Positions 52,873-63,076 are shown, counted from the stretch's first letter. The stretch is 64,000 bases of DNA from Sphingomicrobium flavum (GCF_024721605.1 NZ_CP102630.1:1984001-2048000), one strand, 5' to 3'. Made by a program: numbers and translations. Notes: a model not told the origin generated them from the sequence alone.

Positions 52873-53886
52873 ATGATTATCGTGATGAAACCCGAAGCCA
52901 GCGAAGAGACCGTCCAGCGATTGCTGCACAAGATTGAGGCGAAGGGACTGAAACCCCTCCACATGCCGGGCGCCGAGCGCGTGGTGCTGGGGGCGCTGGG
53001 CGACGAGCGGGTGCTGGCCGAGCTGGGGTTCGATGCCGAGCCCTCGGTCGAGAGCGTGAAGCCCATCCTGTCGCCCTACAAATTGGTGAGCCGCGAGCTG
53101 CACCCGCATGACAGCCGCATTTCGATCGGCGATGCGGTGATCGGTGGCGGGCGCTTCGCGATGATTGCGGGGCCCTGCGCAGTGGAGAATGAAGAGCAGG
53201 TGATGGCCTCGGCCAGGGCCGCCAAGGCAGCGGGTGCACGCGTGCTGCGCGGCGGGGCCTATAAGCCGAGGACCAGCCCCTACAGCTTCCAGGGGCATGG
53301 GCCCGAGGGGCTGAAATTGCTGAAAGCAGCGGGCGAGGAAGTGGGTCTGCCCATCGTCACCGAGGTGGTCGATGCGCGCGATCTCGACATCATCACCGAT
53401 GCCGCCGACGCGATCCAGGTCGGCACGCGCAACATGCAGAATTTCGAGCTTCTGAAGGCGGTCGGCGGGGCCGGGGTGCCGGTGATTTTGAAGCGCGGCA
53501 CGGCGGCCAAGGTCGATGACCTGTTGATGGCGGCCGAATATATCATGGCCAGCGGCAATGATGAGGTGATCCTGTGCGAGCGGGGGATCCGGACCTTCGA
53601 GACGGCGACGCGCAATACGCTCGATCTCGCGGCAGTGCCGCTGCTCAAGCAGAAGTCGCATCTGCCCGTGGTGGTCGATCCGAGCCATGGGACGGGCAAG
53701 CGCGAGCTGGTGGCGCCGATGGCGCTGGCGGCGGCGGCGGCGGGCGCGGACGGGGTGATGGTGGAGACGCATTACGATCCGCCGAGCGCGCTCAGCGACG
53801 GGCCGCAATCGCTCTACCCCGAGCAGATCGAGGCGCTGGGGCACCAGCTGTCGCGCCTGCTCCATGCGCTGGGCCGCGAACTGTGA
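52873..53886 (+). CDS. aroF: 3-deoxy-7-phosphoheptulonate synthase (type I-beta, with ferredoxin-like N-domain)
   Basis: The product has 337 residues. Residues 1-70 form a ferredoxin-like regulatory domain (MIIVMKPEASEETVQRLLHK). The barrel has FAMIAGPCAVENEEQVM, GGAYKPRTSPYSFQG, IQVGTRNMQNFELL, VILKRGTAAKVDDLL, CERGIRTFE and DPSHGTGKREL with metal and PEP ligands. It makes the first shikimate intermediate. As the first structural gene behind a trp attenuator, it ties entry into the aromatic pathway to tryptophan demand. The stop overlaps trpE (GTGA). Confidence 0.93.
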   Translation: MIIVMKPEASEETVQRLLHKIEAKGLKPLHMPGAERVVLGALGDERVLAELGFDAEPSVESVKPILSPYKLVSRELHPHDSRISIGDAVIGGGRFAMIAGPCAVENEEQVMASARAAKAAGARVLRGGAYKPRTSPYSFQGHGPEGLKLLKAAGEEVGLPIVTEVVDARDLDIITDAADAIQVGTRNMQNFELLKAVGGAGVPVILKRGTAAKVDDLLMAAEYIMASGNDEVILCERGIRTFETATRNTLDLAAVPLLKQKSHLPVVVDPSHGTGKRELVAPMALAAAAAGADGVMVETHYDPPSALSDGPQSLYPEQIEALGHQLSRLLHALGREL

Positions 53887-55391
53887 AACGGGTTGGCGCT
53901 GGAGAGGCGGACCTGCTGACCCGGCGCCTGGCCGGGGTCCATGACCCGGTCGCCTTGTTTGCCGCGCTGGAGGCCGAGGGGCGCGCGCAGATGCTGTTTC
54001 GCCGCACCGGCGGGCGGGCGCTGATCCTGTGCGATAGCGCGGTGACGCTGGAAGCGACGGGGGCAGAGGCCTGTTTCGCTGCCACCAGCGAGGCGGGGCG
54101 ACTGCTGCTGCCGGTGCTGGCGGAGAGGTTGGCGGAGTATGTCGTCGAGCAGGGCGATGCGCGGCTGGCCTTGCGGTTCGAGCGGTCGGACGATCCCGAC
54201 GAGGCGCGGCGCGGACAGGCGACGAGCGCTCTCGATGCGCTGCGGGCGCTGGCGCGGGGAGCGCAGAGCCGCGATCCCGAAGAGCCTTTTGCGCTGGCGG
54301 CGCTGGGGATCATCGGGTTCGACCATGTCGACATGATGGAGGCACTGCCGGCGCGGCCGCAGGGCGATTTTCCCGATCTCTATTTCCAGCTGGCCGAAAC
54401 GCTGATCCTGATCGAGGAAAATGGCGCGGCGCGGGTGCTGGCACTGGCGGTCGGCAGCGATGACGAAGCGGCGGCGCATCGCCAGCAATCGCTGGCCGCC
54501 GAGCGGCTGGCGCGGACCGTGGCGCGGATCGAGCAGGCGCGGGTGCCGTCGCTGGGCGAAGCTCCGAGCCAAGAGGCGCGCAGCGATATGGACGATGCGG
54601 AATTTGGCGCGTCGGTGCTGAAGCTGAAGGAGCATATTGCTGCGGGCGACATCTTCCAGGCGGTGCCAAGCCGCAGTTTCACGACGGGCTGCGACGATGC
54701 GCTTTCGGCCTTTCGCCGCCTGGTGAAGGCCGATCCCAGCGCCTATCATTTTTACCTGCGCACGCCTTATGGCACGCTGCTGGGCGCATCGCCCGAAACG
54801 GCGGTCGAGGTCAGCGGGCGCAGGGTGGCGGTGAGCCCGATTGCGGGCACGCGCCCGCGCGGGGACAGTGCGGACGCCGACGACCGGCAGGAAGCCGACC
54901 TGCGGCTCGACCAGAAAGAGGTGGCCGAACATCTGATGCTGGTCGACCTGGCGCGCAACGATGTGGCGCGGGTCGCGGCGCCCGGCACGCGGCGGGTAAC
55001 AAGCCTGCTGCGCGTCGAACGCTTCGCCAAGGTGATGCATCTTGTTTCCACCGTCGAGGGCGAATTGCCCGAGGGTCGCGATGCGGTCGACGCCATCCGC
55101 ACCTGCATGAATGTCGGCACGCTATCGGGCGCGCCCAAGCTGAAGGCGATCGAACTGATCCGCAGCGTCGAGACCAAGGCGCGCGGGCCCTATGGCGGCG
55201 CGGTCGGTTATCTCACCGGACGGGGCGAGATGGACAGCGCGGTGGTCATCCGTTCGGCGCTGGTGCGGGACGGCATGGCCGAGGTGCGCTCGGGCGCGGG
55301 CGTGGTCGCCGATAGCTGCCCCAAGGCCGAGGCTGCGGAAACCCGCGCCAAGGCGAGCGCGGTGCTGGCGGCGCTGGGGGCGGCGGCATGA
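53883..55391 (+). CDS. trpE: Anthranilate synthase component I
   Basis: The product has 502 residues from GTG 53883. Chorismate-binding domain motifs include IFQAVPSRSF, LLGASPETAVEV, PIAGTRPRGDSAD, EHLMLVDLARNDVARV, CMNVGTLSGAPKLKA and GPYGGAVGYLTGRGEMD. The proteobacterial (enterobacterial) TrpE subtype is indicated by DLYFQLAETLILIEENG and the overall colinearity. The usual LLES tryptophan-inhibition motif is replaced by LILCDS, so feedback sensitivity is uncertain. It works with TrpG. ATGA overlap with trpG. Confidence 0.93.
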   Translation: MKRVGAGEADLLTRRLAGVHDPVALFAALEAEGRAQMLFRRTGGRALILCDSAVTLEATGAEACFAATSEAGRLLLPVLAERLAEYVVEQGDARLALRFERSDDPDEARRGQATSALDALRALARGAQSRDPEEPFALAALGIIGFDHVDMMEALPARPQGDFPDLYFQLAETLILIEENGAARVLALAVGSDDEAAAHRQQSLAAERLARTVARIEQARVPSLGEAPSQEARSDMDDAEFGASVLKLKEHIAAGDIFQAVPSRSFTTGCDDALSAFRRLVKADPSAYHFYLRTPYGTLLGASPETAVEVSGRRVAVSPIAGTRPRGDSADADDRQEADLRLDQKEVAEHLMLVDLARNDVARVAAPGTRRVTSLLRVERFAKVMHLVSTVEGELPEGRDAVDAIRTCMNVGTLSGAPKLKAIELIRSVETKARGPYGGAVGYLTGRGEMDSAVVIRSALVRDGMAEVRSGAGVVADSCPKAEAAETRAKASAVLAALGAAA

Positions 55392-55981
55392 AACTGACCC
55401 TGATCGACAATCGCGACAGCTTCACCTTCAACCTGGTCGATGCCTTCCGTTTGGCGGGCGCCGAGGTGGAGGTGCTGCGCAACAGCGTCGATCCCGAGAT
55501 TGCGTTGGCGCGCGCGGCGGGCGGCGCGATCATCCTGTCGCCCGGCCCCGGCACGCCGGCAGAGGCGGGTTGCTGCCTTGAGCTGATCGCCTTGGCCAAG
55601 GGCGAGCTGCCGCTGATCGGCATCTGCCTTGGCCACCAGGCCATCGTCGCGCAGGCGGGCGGCGAGGTGCGCCGCGCGTCCAGCCCGGTCCATGGCAAGG
55701 TCAGCGCGCTGAACCATCACCACGCCGGTCCCTTTGCCGGCTTGCCCAGCCCGCTTTCCATCGGGCGCTATCATTCGCTGTGCACACCTACCGCCAAAGT
55801 GCCGGATCGCTTCACCGTGGATGCCGACTATGAAGGCATGGCGATGGCGGTGCGCGACGATGCGGCGCTGCAGCTGGGCTTGCAATTCCACCCCGAATCG
55901 ATCCTGACCCCGCGCGGGCAGGAGCTGATCACCAACCTGTTGCGCTGGGCGGCACAGCCATCTGCCCGCGCTGCTTCCTGA
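55388..55981 (+). CDS. trpG: Anthranilate synthase component II (glutamine amidotransferase)
   Basis: The product has 197 residues. The class I amidotransferase motifs are LIDNRDSFTFNLVDAFR, IILSPGPGTPAEAG, nucleophile IGICLGHQAIV, IGRYHSLC and QFHPESILT. It provides ammonia to TrpE. A folate-pathway PabA function from the same protein is possible, as in some bacteria with one copy. It is not fused to trpD, unlike in E. coli. A 22-base gap with GGAG precedes trpD. Confidence 0.93.
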   Translation: MKLTLIDNRDSFTFNLVDAFRLAGAEVEVLRNSVDPEIALARAAGGAIILSPGPGTPAEAGCCLELIALAKGELPLIGICLGHQAIVAQAGGEVRRASSPVHGKVSALNHHHAGPFAGLPSPLSIGRYHSLCTPTAKVPDRFTVDADYEGMAMAVRDDAALQLGLQFHPESILTPRGQELITNLLRWAAQPSARAAS

Positions 55982-56003
55982 AATTTTTTGCGGAGAAACG
56001 ACG

Positions 56004-57056
56004 ATGAGCCCCACTGCCAGCCAGATCCTGCCGAACGATGCCGGCCCCGTTCCCAACCCCATGCCCAAATTGCTGTCGGGCGAAGATCTCCCCTCGTCCG
56101 ACAGCGAACATCTGTTCGAGCGACTGGTGCTCGGCCGATTGGAGCCTGCCGAAGTGGCGGGGATGCTGGTGGCGCTGCGCATGAAGGGCGAAACCGCCGA
56201 AGAGATGATCGGCGCGGCGCGCGCGCTGTCGGCGGCGGCGCAGCCCTTCGATACGCCCGATTACCTGTTCGGCGATTGCTGCGGCACCGGGGGTGACGGA
56301 TCGGGCCTCATCAACGTGTCCACCGCCGCGGCCTTTGTTGCCGCGGCCTGCGGATTGCCCGTGGCCAAGCATGGCAATCGTTCGGTCAGTTCCAAATGCG
56401 GATCGGCCGACGTGCTGGAAGCGCTGGGCTGCAACCTCGAGGTCGATGCCGATACGGCGCGCCAATTGCTCGACGAGACGGGATTCTGCTTCCTCTTTGC
56501 GCCGGCCTATCACCCCGGGATGAAGCATGCCGGGCCGGTCAGGAAACAACTGGCGGTGCCGACGGTGATGAACTTGCTTGGCCCCTGCATCAATCCGGCG
56601 CGCCCCAAGGTACAGCTGATGGGCGTCGCCGATCCCACCATGATGCGCCATATCGCCAAGGTGCTGGACGCGCAGGGCGTGGAACAGGCGCTGGTGGTGC
56701 ACGGATCGGGGCTGGACGAAATCGCGCTGCATGGCGACACGCGCGCCATCCGGCTGGACCATGGCGAGCTGAGCGAGCTGACCATTGCGCCCGAGGATTT
56801 CGGGGTCGAGCCCGCGCCGCTGAAAGTGCTGACCGGCGGCGAGGCGCAGGAAAATGGCGAGCGGCTGGGCCGGTTGCTGAAGGGTGAGGGCGCGCAGGCG
56901 GAAAATGACATCGTCATCATCAATGCCGCCGCGCTGCTGCATGTCGCGGGCAAGGCGGACAGCCTGAAGGACGCTGCCGACATGGCGCGCCATGCCCTCC
57001 TGTCGGGCGATGCGGGCGCGGTGCTCAAGCGCTATGCCGAGGCCAGCCATGGCTGA
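56004..57056 (+). CDS. trpD: Anthranilate phosphoribosyltransferase
   Basis: The product has 350 residues with an extra roughly 20-residue N-terminal extension. Motifs are DYLFGDCCGTGGDGSGLINVST, AKHGNRSVSSKCGSADVLEA, CFLFAPAYHPGMKHAGPVR, NLLGPCINPA and HGSGLDEIAL. GDCCGTGGDG has Cys where many have Ile-Val. The PDYLF and FVAAACGL stretches are close to the phosphoribosyltransferase part of enterobacterial TrpGD. The end overlaps trpCF by eight bases. Confidence 0.94.
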   Translation: MSPTASQILPNDAGPVPNPMPKLLSGEDLPSSDSEHLFERLVLGRLEPAEVAGMLVALRMKGETAEEMIGAARALSAAAQPFDTPDYLFGDCCGTGGDGSGLINVSTAAAFVAAACGLPVAKHGNRSVSSKCGSADVLEALGCNLEVDADTARQLLDETGFCFLFAPAYHPGMKHAGPVRKQLAVPTVMNLLGPCINPARPKVQLMGVADPTMMRHIAKVLDAQGVEQALVVHGSGLDEIALHGDTRAIRLDHGELSELTIAPEDFGVEPAPLKVLTGGEAQENGERLGRLLKGEGAQAENDIVIINAAALLHVAGKADSLKDAADMARHALLSGDAGAVLKRYAEASHG

Positions 57057-58404
57057 TGTGCTGGCGCGCATCGTGGCGCGCAAGAAGGTGGAAGTGAAGG
57101 AGCGGATCGGCGGCAAGGCCATTGCCGCAGAGCCGACCAGCCGCAGCCTGATCGCCGCGCTACGCGCGCCCGGTGCGCGCTTCATCATGGAGGTGAAGCC
57201 CAAAAGCCCGTCGGGTCATGTCGCACGGCATGAGCCGCAGGCCGCGCTGGCCGCCTATCGTCCGATTGCCGATGCCATCAGCGTGCTGACCGATGGCGAG
57301 GATTTTGGCGGGTCGCTGGCGCTGCTGGAGGCCATACGAAAGGGCTTTGACGGGCCGATCCTGGCCAAGGACTTCATCGTCGATGCCGCGCAGGTTCGCG
57401 AGGCGCGCGCCCATGGCGCCGATGCGGTTCTGTGCATGCTGTCCGTGCTGGACGATGGCGGGGCCCGGCGGGTGATGGAAGAAGCGCAGGCGTTGTCGAT
57501 GGACGTGCTGGTCGAAGTGCATGACGAAGAAGAGATGGAGCGCGCGCTGGCACTGGAGGCGCGGCTGATCGGGATCAACAATCGCGACCTCAAGACGCTG
57601 ACGACTGACCTTGCCGTGACCGAGCGGCTGGTCGCTATGGCACCCGCTGAGGTCACGCTGATCAGCGAAAGCGGCATCGCCGGGCGCGCCGATGTGATGC
57701 GGCTGGCCGACAAGGTCGACGGTTTCCTGGTCGGCAGCCATCTGATGGCGGCGGACGATATTGCGCTGGCGGCGCGCGAGCTGGTGCATGGCGCAGTCAA
57801 GATTTGCGGGCTGACCAATGGCGTCGACGTGCTGATGGCGGCGGCGTTGGGAGCGAGCCATGCGGGCTTCATCATGGTGCCCGATACGCCGCGTCATGTC
57901 GCGCAAGAGGAAGCCGCGCGCCTAGCCTCCCTGGCGGCGCGGATGGGGATGAAGACGGTCGGCGTGTTTCGCGGGCAAGCAATCGAGGAGATGGCCGCCA
58001 TCGCCAACAGCCTGAAATTCGACGTGGTGCAGGTACATGACCGCGAGGCGGCGATGGACCTTGCGGCGCTGCGGGCGCTGCTGAAGGGTGCGCCGGACAT
58101 CTGGGACGCGGGGTCGGTGCGCGCCGAGGAAATTGTACGGGCCGACCGGCGCCTGTTCGACAATCAGGATGGCGGGACGGGGCAGGTGTTCGACTGGTCT
58201 CGGCTGCCTGAAGGCGAGATTCGCGACCGGGCCTTTTTGGCGGGCGGGATTGCGCCCGGCAATGCGCGCGCGGCGCAGGCGATCGGTACCTATGGGCTGG
58301 ACATCGGGTCGGGCGTGGAGGAACGGCCGGGGCGCAAGTCGCGCGAAAAAATGGAACAGCTTTTTGCAGCGCTGCGGGCGCCTGCACGTGGAGACAATCG
58401 ATGA
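57049..58404 (+). CDS. trpCF: TrpCF fusion: indole-3-glycerol phosphate synthase / phosphoribosylanthranilate isomerase
   Basis: The product has 451 residues, nearly identical in length to the E. coli fusion. The TrpC half (1-247) has [12 protein letters not shown] with catalytic Lys50, [32 protein letters not shown] and [12 protein letters not shown]. The TrpF half begins at about 249 with VKICGLTNG (catalytic Cys) and has [24 protein letters not shown] and DIGSGVEE. Most alphaproteobacteria keep trpC and trpF as separate genes, so the fusion supports a gamma-type origin. It overlaps trpB by four bases. Confidence 0.94.
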   Translation: MADVLARIVARKKVEVKERIGGKAIAAEPTSRSLIAALRAPGARFIMEVKPKSPSGHVARHEPQAALAAYRPIADAISVLTDGEDFGGSLALLEAIRKGFDGPILAKDFIVDAAQVREARAHGADAVLCMLSVLDDGGARRVMEEAQALSMDVLVEVHDEEEMERALALEARLIGINNRDLKTLTTDLAVTERLVAMAPAEVTLISESGIAGRADVMRLADKVDGFLVGSHLMAADDIALAARELVHGAVKICGLTNGVDVLMAAALGASHAGFIMVPDTPRHVAQEEAARLASLAARMGMKTVGVFRGQAIEEMAAIANSLKFDVVQVHDREAAMDLAALRALLKGAPDIWDAGSVRAEEIVRADRRLFDNQDGGTGQVFDWSRLPEGEIRDRAFLAGGIAPGNARAAQAIGTYGLDIGSGVEERPGRKSREKMEQLFAALRAPARGDNR

Positions 58405-59585
58405 AGATGGACGGACGTTTCGGGGAATTTGGCGGGGCCTATGTGCCCGAAATCCTCGTCCCCGCGCTGGAGCAACTGGAAGCGGCCTATCTGGCGGCGA
58501 TGGCGGACGAGGACTTCCAGTCCGAGCTCGACCATCTTCTCCAGACCTATGCCGGGCGGCCGACCGCGCTGACGCGCTGCCGCAATATCGGGTCGGACAA
58601 GGTGCGGCTCTATCTGAAACGCGAGGATCTGCTGCATGGCGGGGCGCACAAGACCAACCAGGTGATTGCGCAGGCATTGCTAGCGCGGCGGATGGGCAAG
58701 CAGCGGCTGATCGCCGAGACGGGGGCGGGGCAGCATGGCGTCGCCACCGCGATTGCCGGGGCGCTGTTCGGCATGGAGGTGCGCATCTATATGGGCGCGG
58801 TCGATGTCGAGCGGCAGCAACTCAATGTCTTTCGCATGCGGCTGATGGGGGCCGAGGTGATCCCGGTCACCTCGGGCGATCGCACGCTCAAGGATGCGGT
58901 CAACGAGGCGCTGCGCGAATGGTCGGCGCGGTTCGAGGATACGCACTATCTGCTCGGCACGGTGGCGGGGCCGCATCCCTTTCCCCGGCTGGTGCGCGAT
59001 TTCCAGGCCGTGATTGGCAAGGAAGCGCGCGCCGAAATGCTGGAACGCGAAGGACGGCTGCCCGACGAGGTCGTCGCTTGTGTTGGCGGCGGGTCCAATG
59101 CGATCGGCATCTTCCATGCCTTTGTCGAGGATGAAGGAGTCGCGCTGACTGGCTGCGAGGCGGCGGGCAAGGGGCTCGACACCGACCAGCATGGCGCGAC
59201 GCTGGGCAAGGGCCGACGCGGTATCTTGCATGGGGCGGAAACCTTCCTCCTGCAGGATGAAGACGGGCAGGTCAGCGATAGCTGGTCGGTTTCGGCGGGG
59301 CTCGATTATCCCGCGGTGGGGCCTGAACATGCGCATCTGATGGCCGCTGGGCGCGCCAATTATGTCGGCGTGACTGATGAGGAGGCGCTGGCGGCGTTCC
59401 AGGCGCTGGCGCAGAAGGAAGGGATCATCCCCGCATTCGAAAGCGCGCATGCCTTGGCTTATGCGATGAAGCGCGTGGAAGAGGCCGAGGCCGCGGGTGA
59501 GGAATTGGTGCTGCTGGTCAATCTCTCCGGACGGGGGGATAAGGATATGGCCCAGGCGCAGACCCTGCTGGAGGGCGCGCTGTGA
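58401..59585 (+). CDS. trpB: Tryptophan synthase beta chain
   Basis: The product has 394 residues. [30 protein letters not shown], the PLP-lysine motif [31 protein letters not shown] and [11 protein letters not shown] are all conserved. It joins indole and serine to make tryptophan in complex with TrpA. GTGA overlap with trpA. Confidence 0.96.
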   Translation: MKMDGRFGEFGGAYVPEILVPALEQLEAAYLAAMADEDFQSELDHLLQTYAGRPTALTRCRNIGSDKVRLYLKREDLLHGGAHKTNQVIAQALLARRMGKQRLIAETGAGQHGVATAIAGALFGMEVRIYMGAVDVERQQLNVFRMRLMGAEVIPVTSGDRTLKDAVNEALREWSARFEDTHYLLGTVAGPHPFPRLVRDFQAVIGKEARAEMLEREGRLPDEVVACVGGGSNAIGIFHAFVEDEGVALTGCEAAGKGLDTDQHGATLGKGRRGILHGAETFLLQDEDGQVSDSWSVSAGLDYPAVGPEHAHLMAAGRANYVGVTDEEALAAFQALAQKEGIIPAFESAHALAYAMKRVEEAEAAGEELVLLVNLSGRGDKDMAQAQTLLEGAL

Positions 59586-60376
59586 ACAATCGATATGATG
59601 CGATGTTTGCGGCGGCGGCCGACAGAAGCGAGGGCGTTTTCGGCGGCTTCGTGATGCTGGGCGATCCCGACCTTGAGACCAGCGCGGCGATGCTCGATGC
59701 GCTGGTTGCAGGCGGGGCGGACATGATCGAGGTCGGCATTCCCTTTTCCGATCCGGTTGCCGACGGGCCGGTGATCCAGGCCGCTGCGGTGCGGGCGCTG
59801 GAAGCGGGGGTGCGGACCGATGACTGCCTGCAATTGCTGCGCGAATTTCGCGCGCGCCATGCCCATGTACCGGTCGGCGTGCTAACCTATGCGAACATCG
59901 TCGCCGCCAAGGGACGCGAAGCCTTTTGCGAGGCGCTGGCGGTAGCGGGCGTGGACAGTTTGCTGATCGCCGATGTGCCGAGCCTGGAAGCCGCGCCCTA
60001 TGTCGAGGCGTGCCGGACGGCGGGGATTGCGCCGGTCATGATCGCTGCGCCCAATAGCAGCGACGAGCAGCTCGACCGCATCGCCGCGATGGGGGCGGGC
60101 TATACCTATTGCGTCGCGCGCGCTGGGGTGACCGGGCAGCGCCAGGATATGGCGCTCGACCATGGCGAACTGTTCGCCAAGCTCGAACAGCGCGGCGCCG
60201 CGCCGCCGGTCCTCGGCTTTGGCATTTCGACGCCGGCGCAGGTCCGCCAGGGGCTCGGTGCGGGTGCGGCGGGCGTGATCTCGGGCAGCGCGATCGTCGC
60301 TGCGGCGGCGGACGGGGACGATCCGGCCAGCGCCGTGCGTGCACTGGTCAGCGACTTGAAGGCGGGAACGCGCTAG
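59582..60376 (+). CDS. trpA: Tryptophan synthase alpha chain
   Basis: The product has 264 residues from GTG 59582. [37 protein letters not shown] with the catalytic Asp, [15 protein letters not shown] and [12 protein letters not shown] are present. It releases indole from indole-3-glycerol phosphate. Last gene of the trp operon; its stop forms a CTAG shared with convergent msrA. No intrinsic terminator is visible after it. Confidence 0.95.
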   Translation: MNNRYDAMFAAAADRSEGVFGGFVMLGDPDLETSAAMLDALVAGGADMIEVGIPFSDPVADGPVIQAAAVRALEAGVRTDDCLQLLREFRARHAHVPVGVLTYANIVAAKGREAFCEALAVAGVDSLLIADVPSLEAAPYVEACRTAGIAPVMIAAPNSSDEQLDRIAAMGAGYTYCVARAGVTGQRQDMALDHGELFAKLEQRGAAPPVLGFGISTPAQVRQGLGAGAAGVISGSAIVAAAADGDDPASAVRALVSDLKAGTR

Positions 60377-61023
60377 CGGGCCAGCGAAGCGAACTGGGCG
60401 CGGAAATCGCGCAGCTTGGGCGCGTCGTGCGCGAGGATGTAGGGATTGCGCGGGTTCTTCTTCATGAAGTCCTGGTGATAGTCTTCGGCCATGTAGAATT
60501 TGGGGGCGCTTTCGATGGTGGTGACCAACTTCTTGCGCCAGATGTTCGCGCCATCGAGCTGGCGGATATAAGCGCGGGCCTGGCGGGCCTGGCGGTCATC
60601 GAGCGGGAAGAGCGCGTTGCGATAATGCTTCCCGACATCGGGGCCCTGGCGATTGAGCTGGGTCGGATCAGTGATGACCGAAAAGAAGATCTGCATCAGT
60701 TCGCCATAGGAAACCACGCTGGGATCGAAGGTGACGCGTACGGCTTCGGCATGTCCGGTGCTGCCTGAGGTGACCTGCTTGTAGCTGGCCGGCCCCTTGC
60801 CGCCAGCGAAGCCGGAGACCGCGCTTTTGACGCCCTTTACCTGTTCGAACACGCCTTCCACGCCCCAGAAACAGCCGCCCGCGAAGATGGCGGTTTCGGT
60901 GGTGGCAGGGTTGGCGATCACCAGCTTGGGCGCGGGGGCCAAGGGCGGTGCGGCCGCAGCTTCGACGCTGCACGCGGAGATCAGCAGGGCCATCGGGGCG
61001 AGGCGGAGAAAAAGAGTACGCAT
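60373..61023 (-). CDS. msrA: Exported peptide-methionine (S)-S-oxide reductase
   Basis: The product has 216 residues. A signal peptide or lipobox-like start, MRTLFLRLAPMALLISACS, suggests export. The MsrA domain has the catalytic FAGGCFWGVEGVFEQVKGV, YKQVTSGSTGHAEAV and HYRNALFPLDDRQ, and the C-terminal YMAEDYHQDFMKKNP. It repairs oxidised methionines, here probably in the periplasm. No MsrB lies nearby. Confidence 0.92.
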   Translation of the reverse strand: MRTLFLRLAPMALLISACSVEAAAAPPLAPAPKLVIANPATTETAIFAGGCFWGVEGVFEQVKGVKSAVSGFAGGKGPASYKQVTSGSTGHAEAVRVTFDPSVVSYGELMQIFFSVITDPTQLNRQGPDVGKHYRNALFPLDDRQARQARAYIRQLDGANIWRKKLVTTIESAPKFYMAEDYHQDFMKKNPRNPYILAHDAPKLRDFRAQFASLAR

Positions 61024-61136
61024 GCCGTCTTATACGCACAGGAAAGGCCGCTGGTTACACCTGAACTCTGTTTGGGGATAGCCGGGTTGAACTAGATTGG
61101 GCCTTGCCATATGCATCGGGCCATTGGGGGGTATGC

Positions 61137-62867
61137 ATGTTTATTCGTTCCATTTTCATGGCTCTCGCCTGCGGCTTTTTATTGACGATCTTGACCACCC
61201 CTGCAGCGGCGCAATGGGTGGGCGTGAGCGGACCCGTTCCGGCTCAGCAATATGATGCGGACTGGCAGAATTACCTCAACCTGGGCCAAGCCATCGCCAG
61301 AAACGACGATCGCATCATTTACCCCATCAATATCACCAACGACAATCCGCGTTTCACCCGTGGCGGCTGTGTCGGGGTTCGCCCGCCATCCTCCAGCCGT
61401 GCCGCGCTGGCGATCCGTGTACCGCTGGCCTCCATCGATCCCCGCCGCGGGGCCGACCAGTTCGCCATCACCAAAGAACTGGTCGCCATCGCCAACCAGT
61501 ATTGCACCAGCCAGTTCGGCGAAACGATCAATCCCGACAATGTGGATGTGGTGGTCTTCACCGGCGACGTGCGCAGCCCGGCGGCCAGGCCGGTTGGGCG
61601 GCCTAAGGGCATCCACACGCGCAAGATCATCGCCAAATTCCCCAACAGCTGGGACCGGAACCTGCAACTTGAGCAGGTCTATGTGTCGTTCGCACATGAC
61701 CCCTCGGTGCTGGTGGAACTGTCACGCCGGCACCGCGAGGATTTGCACAATGCGGCGCGCAATTACTGGACCGCGTTCCACAATAACCAGGTGCAGGGCA
61801 GGATCGACATCTGCAGCACCCATTTCGATCAGCCGCCCCAGACCATTGCCTTTGACGGCCAGCGCATTCCGTTCCGCCAGCCCGCCGTGATCTGCGAGAT
61901 CGCCAAGAGGTTGAAGGTCGTTAACGAACGGCTGGACGATTGCGGGATGCGCTCCCAGTGCGCGCTCAATGCGCCTGCCAATCAAAATTATGTCGATCAG
62001 GCCTATCGCCCTGCGATGGTGCTCGTCACTGCCAATCTCGGCAAATATCTTGAGCTGCTGCTTGAACGCGAGCCCGACAAGGAGCGCGTTTTCCAGTCAT
62101 TCCTGAGCTTCTTATCGCAAGGCAGTCCTTATTATATCTTTGCCAATGGCGGCGGCGTGGCTCCCGAAAGCTCGTTCTTCAATGGTCAGTCGGAGAGCGC
62201 CGTCCATCAACGCTTCCGCTATTACAATTCCGCCGCGCACCTGATGCTGAGCCAGCAATATCTGGATGCCCGCGTTCGCCATTATATCGCTGCCGGTGTC
62301 CTTCCTCCGTCCAATCGCTGGAAATGGCCGGTCAGTCGCCGATACTTGGAGGCGAAGGCGGCTTATGATTCGCGCATGCGCCTCAAATCTCAAGCACGCC
62401 CAGTTTCGGTTCAAAGCTGCGACCGAGGATTTGCCGGGCGGCGTTCGCTGGAGTGCGACGCCATTGAAGGATTGCAGGGCTGGACCGACGATCGTGTATT
62501 TGCCGATTTCGTCGAGGGCACACACACATTCAATGCGCCGCGCGAGGCACGGGTTACCTATAACGCGACGGTGCCAACTGCCGCTAACGGCCGAATGCTC
62601 TACAGTTCGTTCAGCGGGCTGGAATCGGTAGAACGACTCAATTACGTACATGTCGTCAACGGCATGGTTTCTGCCAAGCAGGCGCGCCTGCGCAGGGAAC
62701 AGGACGGCATCGCGCCCATCGCCGGGGCGTTACTAGCGGGGATGGCGGCCTATGTTTTCCTTGGCGCACCGGAACAAGGCGTCATGCCCAAATGGACGCC
62801 AGACAGTAAAATGCATCCCTTCGGCTATTCCGCGAACGACCTTCTGGTCGGCAATAACCCCTTTTAA
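61137..62867 (+). CDS. Large secreted protein of unknown function
   Basis: The product has 576 residues from ATG 61137, which has a G-run six to twelve bases upstream. A signal peptide (MFIRSIFMALACGFLLTILT, cleavage near PAAAQ) leads a soluble region with nine or more cysteines, visible as GGCVGV, QYCTSQ, DICSTH, VICEI, DDCGMRSQCAL, QSCDRG and LECDA, so disulfides are likely. Segments include VVVFTGDVRSPAARPVG and SPYYIFANGGGVAPESS. A weak hydrophobic segment (IAPIAGALLAGMAAYVFLG) lies near the C-terminus. The 3' half looks less GC-biased than the neighbours. I recognise no family. Confidence 0.6.
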   Translation: MFIRSIFMALACGFLLTILTTPAAAQWVGVSGPVPAQQYDADWQNYLNLGQAIARNDDRIIYPINITNDNPRFTRGGCVGVRPPSSSRAALAIRVPLASIDPRRGADQFAITKELVAIANQYCTSQFGETINPDNVDVVVFTGDVRSPAARPVGRPKGIHTRKIIAKFPNSWDRNLQLEQVYVSFAHDPSVLVELSRRHREDLHNAARNYWTAFHNNQVQGRIDICSTHFDQPPQTIAFDGQRIPFRQPAVICEIAKRLKVVNERLDDCGMRSQCALNAPANQNYVDQAYRPAMVLVTANLGKYLELLLEREPDKERVFQSFLSFLSQGSPYYIFANGGGVAPESSFFNGQSESAVHQRFRYYNSAAHLMLSQQYLDARVRHYIAAGVLPPSNRWKWPVSRRYLEAKAAYDSRMRLKSQARPVSVQSCDRGFAGRRSLECDAIEGLQGWTDDRVFADFVEGTHTFNAPREARVTYNATVPTAANGRMLYSSFSGLESVERLNYVHVVNGMVSAKQARLRREQDGIAPIAGALLAGMAAYVFLGAPEQGVMPKWTPDSKMHPFGYSANDLLVGNNPF

Positions 62868-62960
62868 CCCGACATCATGATTGGCAGGACGGTAGGGAGA
62901 TGACCGCCGCTTGCGCGGAAAGAGCGCGCTGCGCGGCCGCTCGTTCGAATGACTGGAAAA

Positions 62961-63035
62961 TGGAGCGGGCGAGGCGATTCGAACGCCCGACCCTCACCTT
63001 GGCAAGGTGATGCTCTACCCCTGAGCTACGCCCGC
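62961..63035 (-). tRNA. tRNA-Gly (anticodon GCC), CCA encoded
   Basis: The 75-base minus-strand sequence folds as a complete cloverleaf: acceptor stem GCGGGCG / CGCCCGC, D arm GCTC-AGGGGTA-GAGC, anticodon arm TCACC-TTGCCAA-GGTGA, T arm GGGCG-TTCGAAT-CGCCT, discriminator T and encoded CCA. The anticodon GCC reads GGC and GGT. A promoter is visible upstream. Confidence 0.96.
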
Positions 63036-63076
63036 TCGGCACTACCGGATTCGAGTGAATCTCGGTGGGTGGCGCG

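Noticed and set aside
62919-62945. GC-rich inverted repeat downstream of tRNA-Gly
   Set aside because: On the minus strand a 5-bp GAGCG/CGCTC stem is followed by only three T residues; too weak to list as a terminator.
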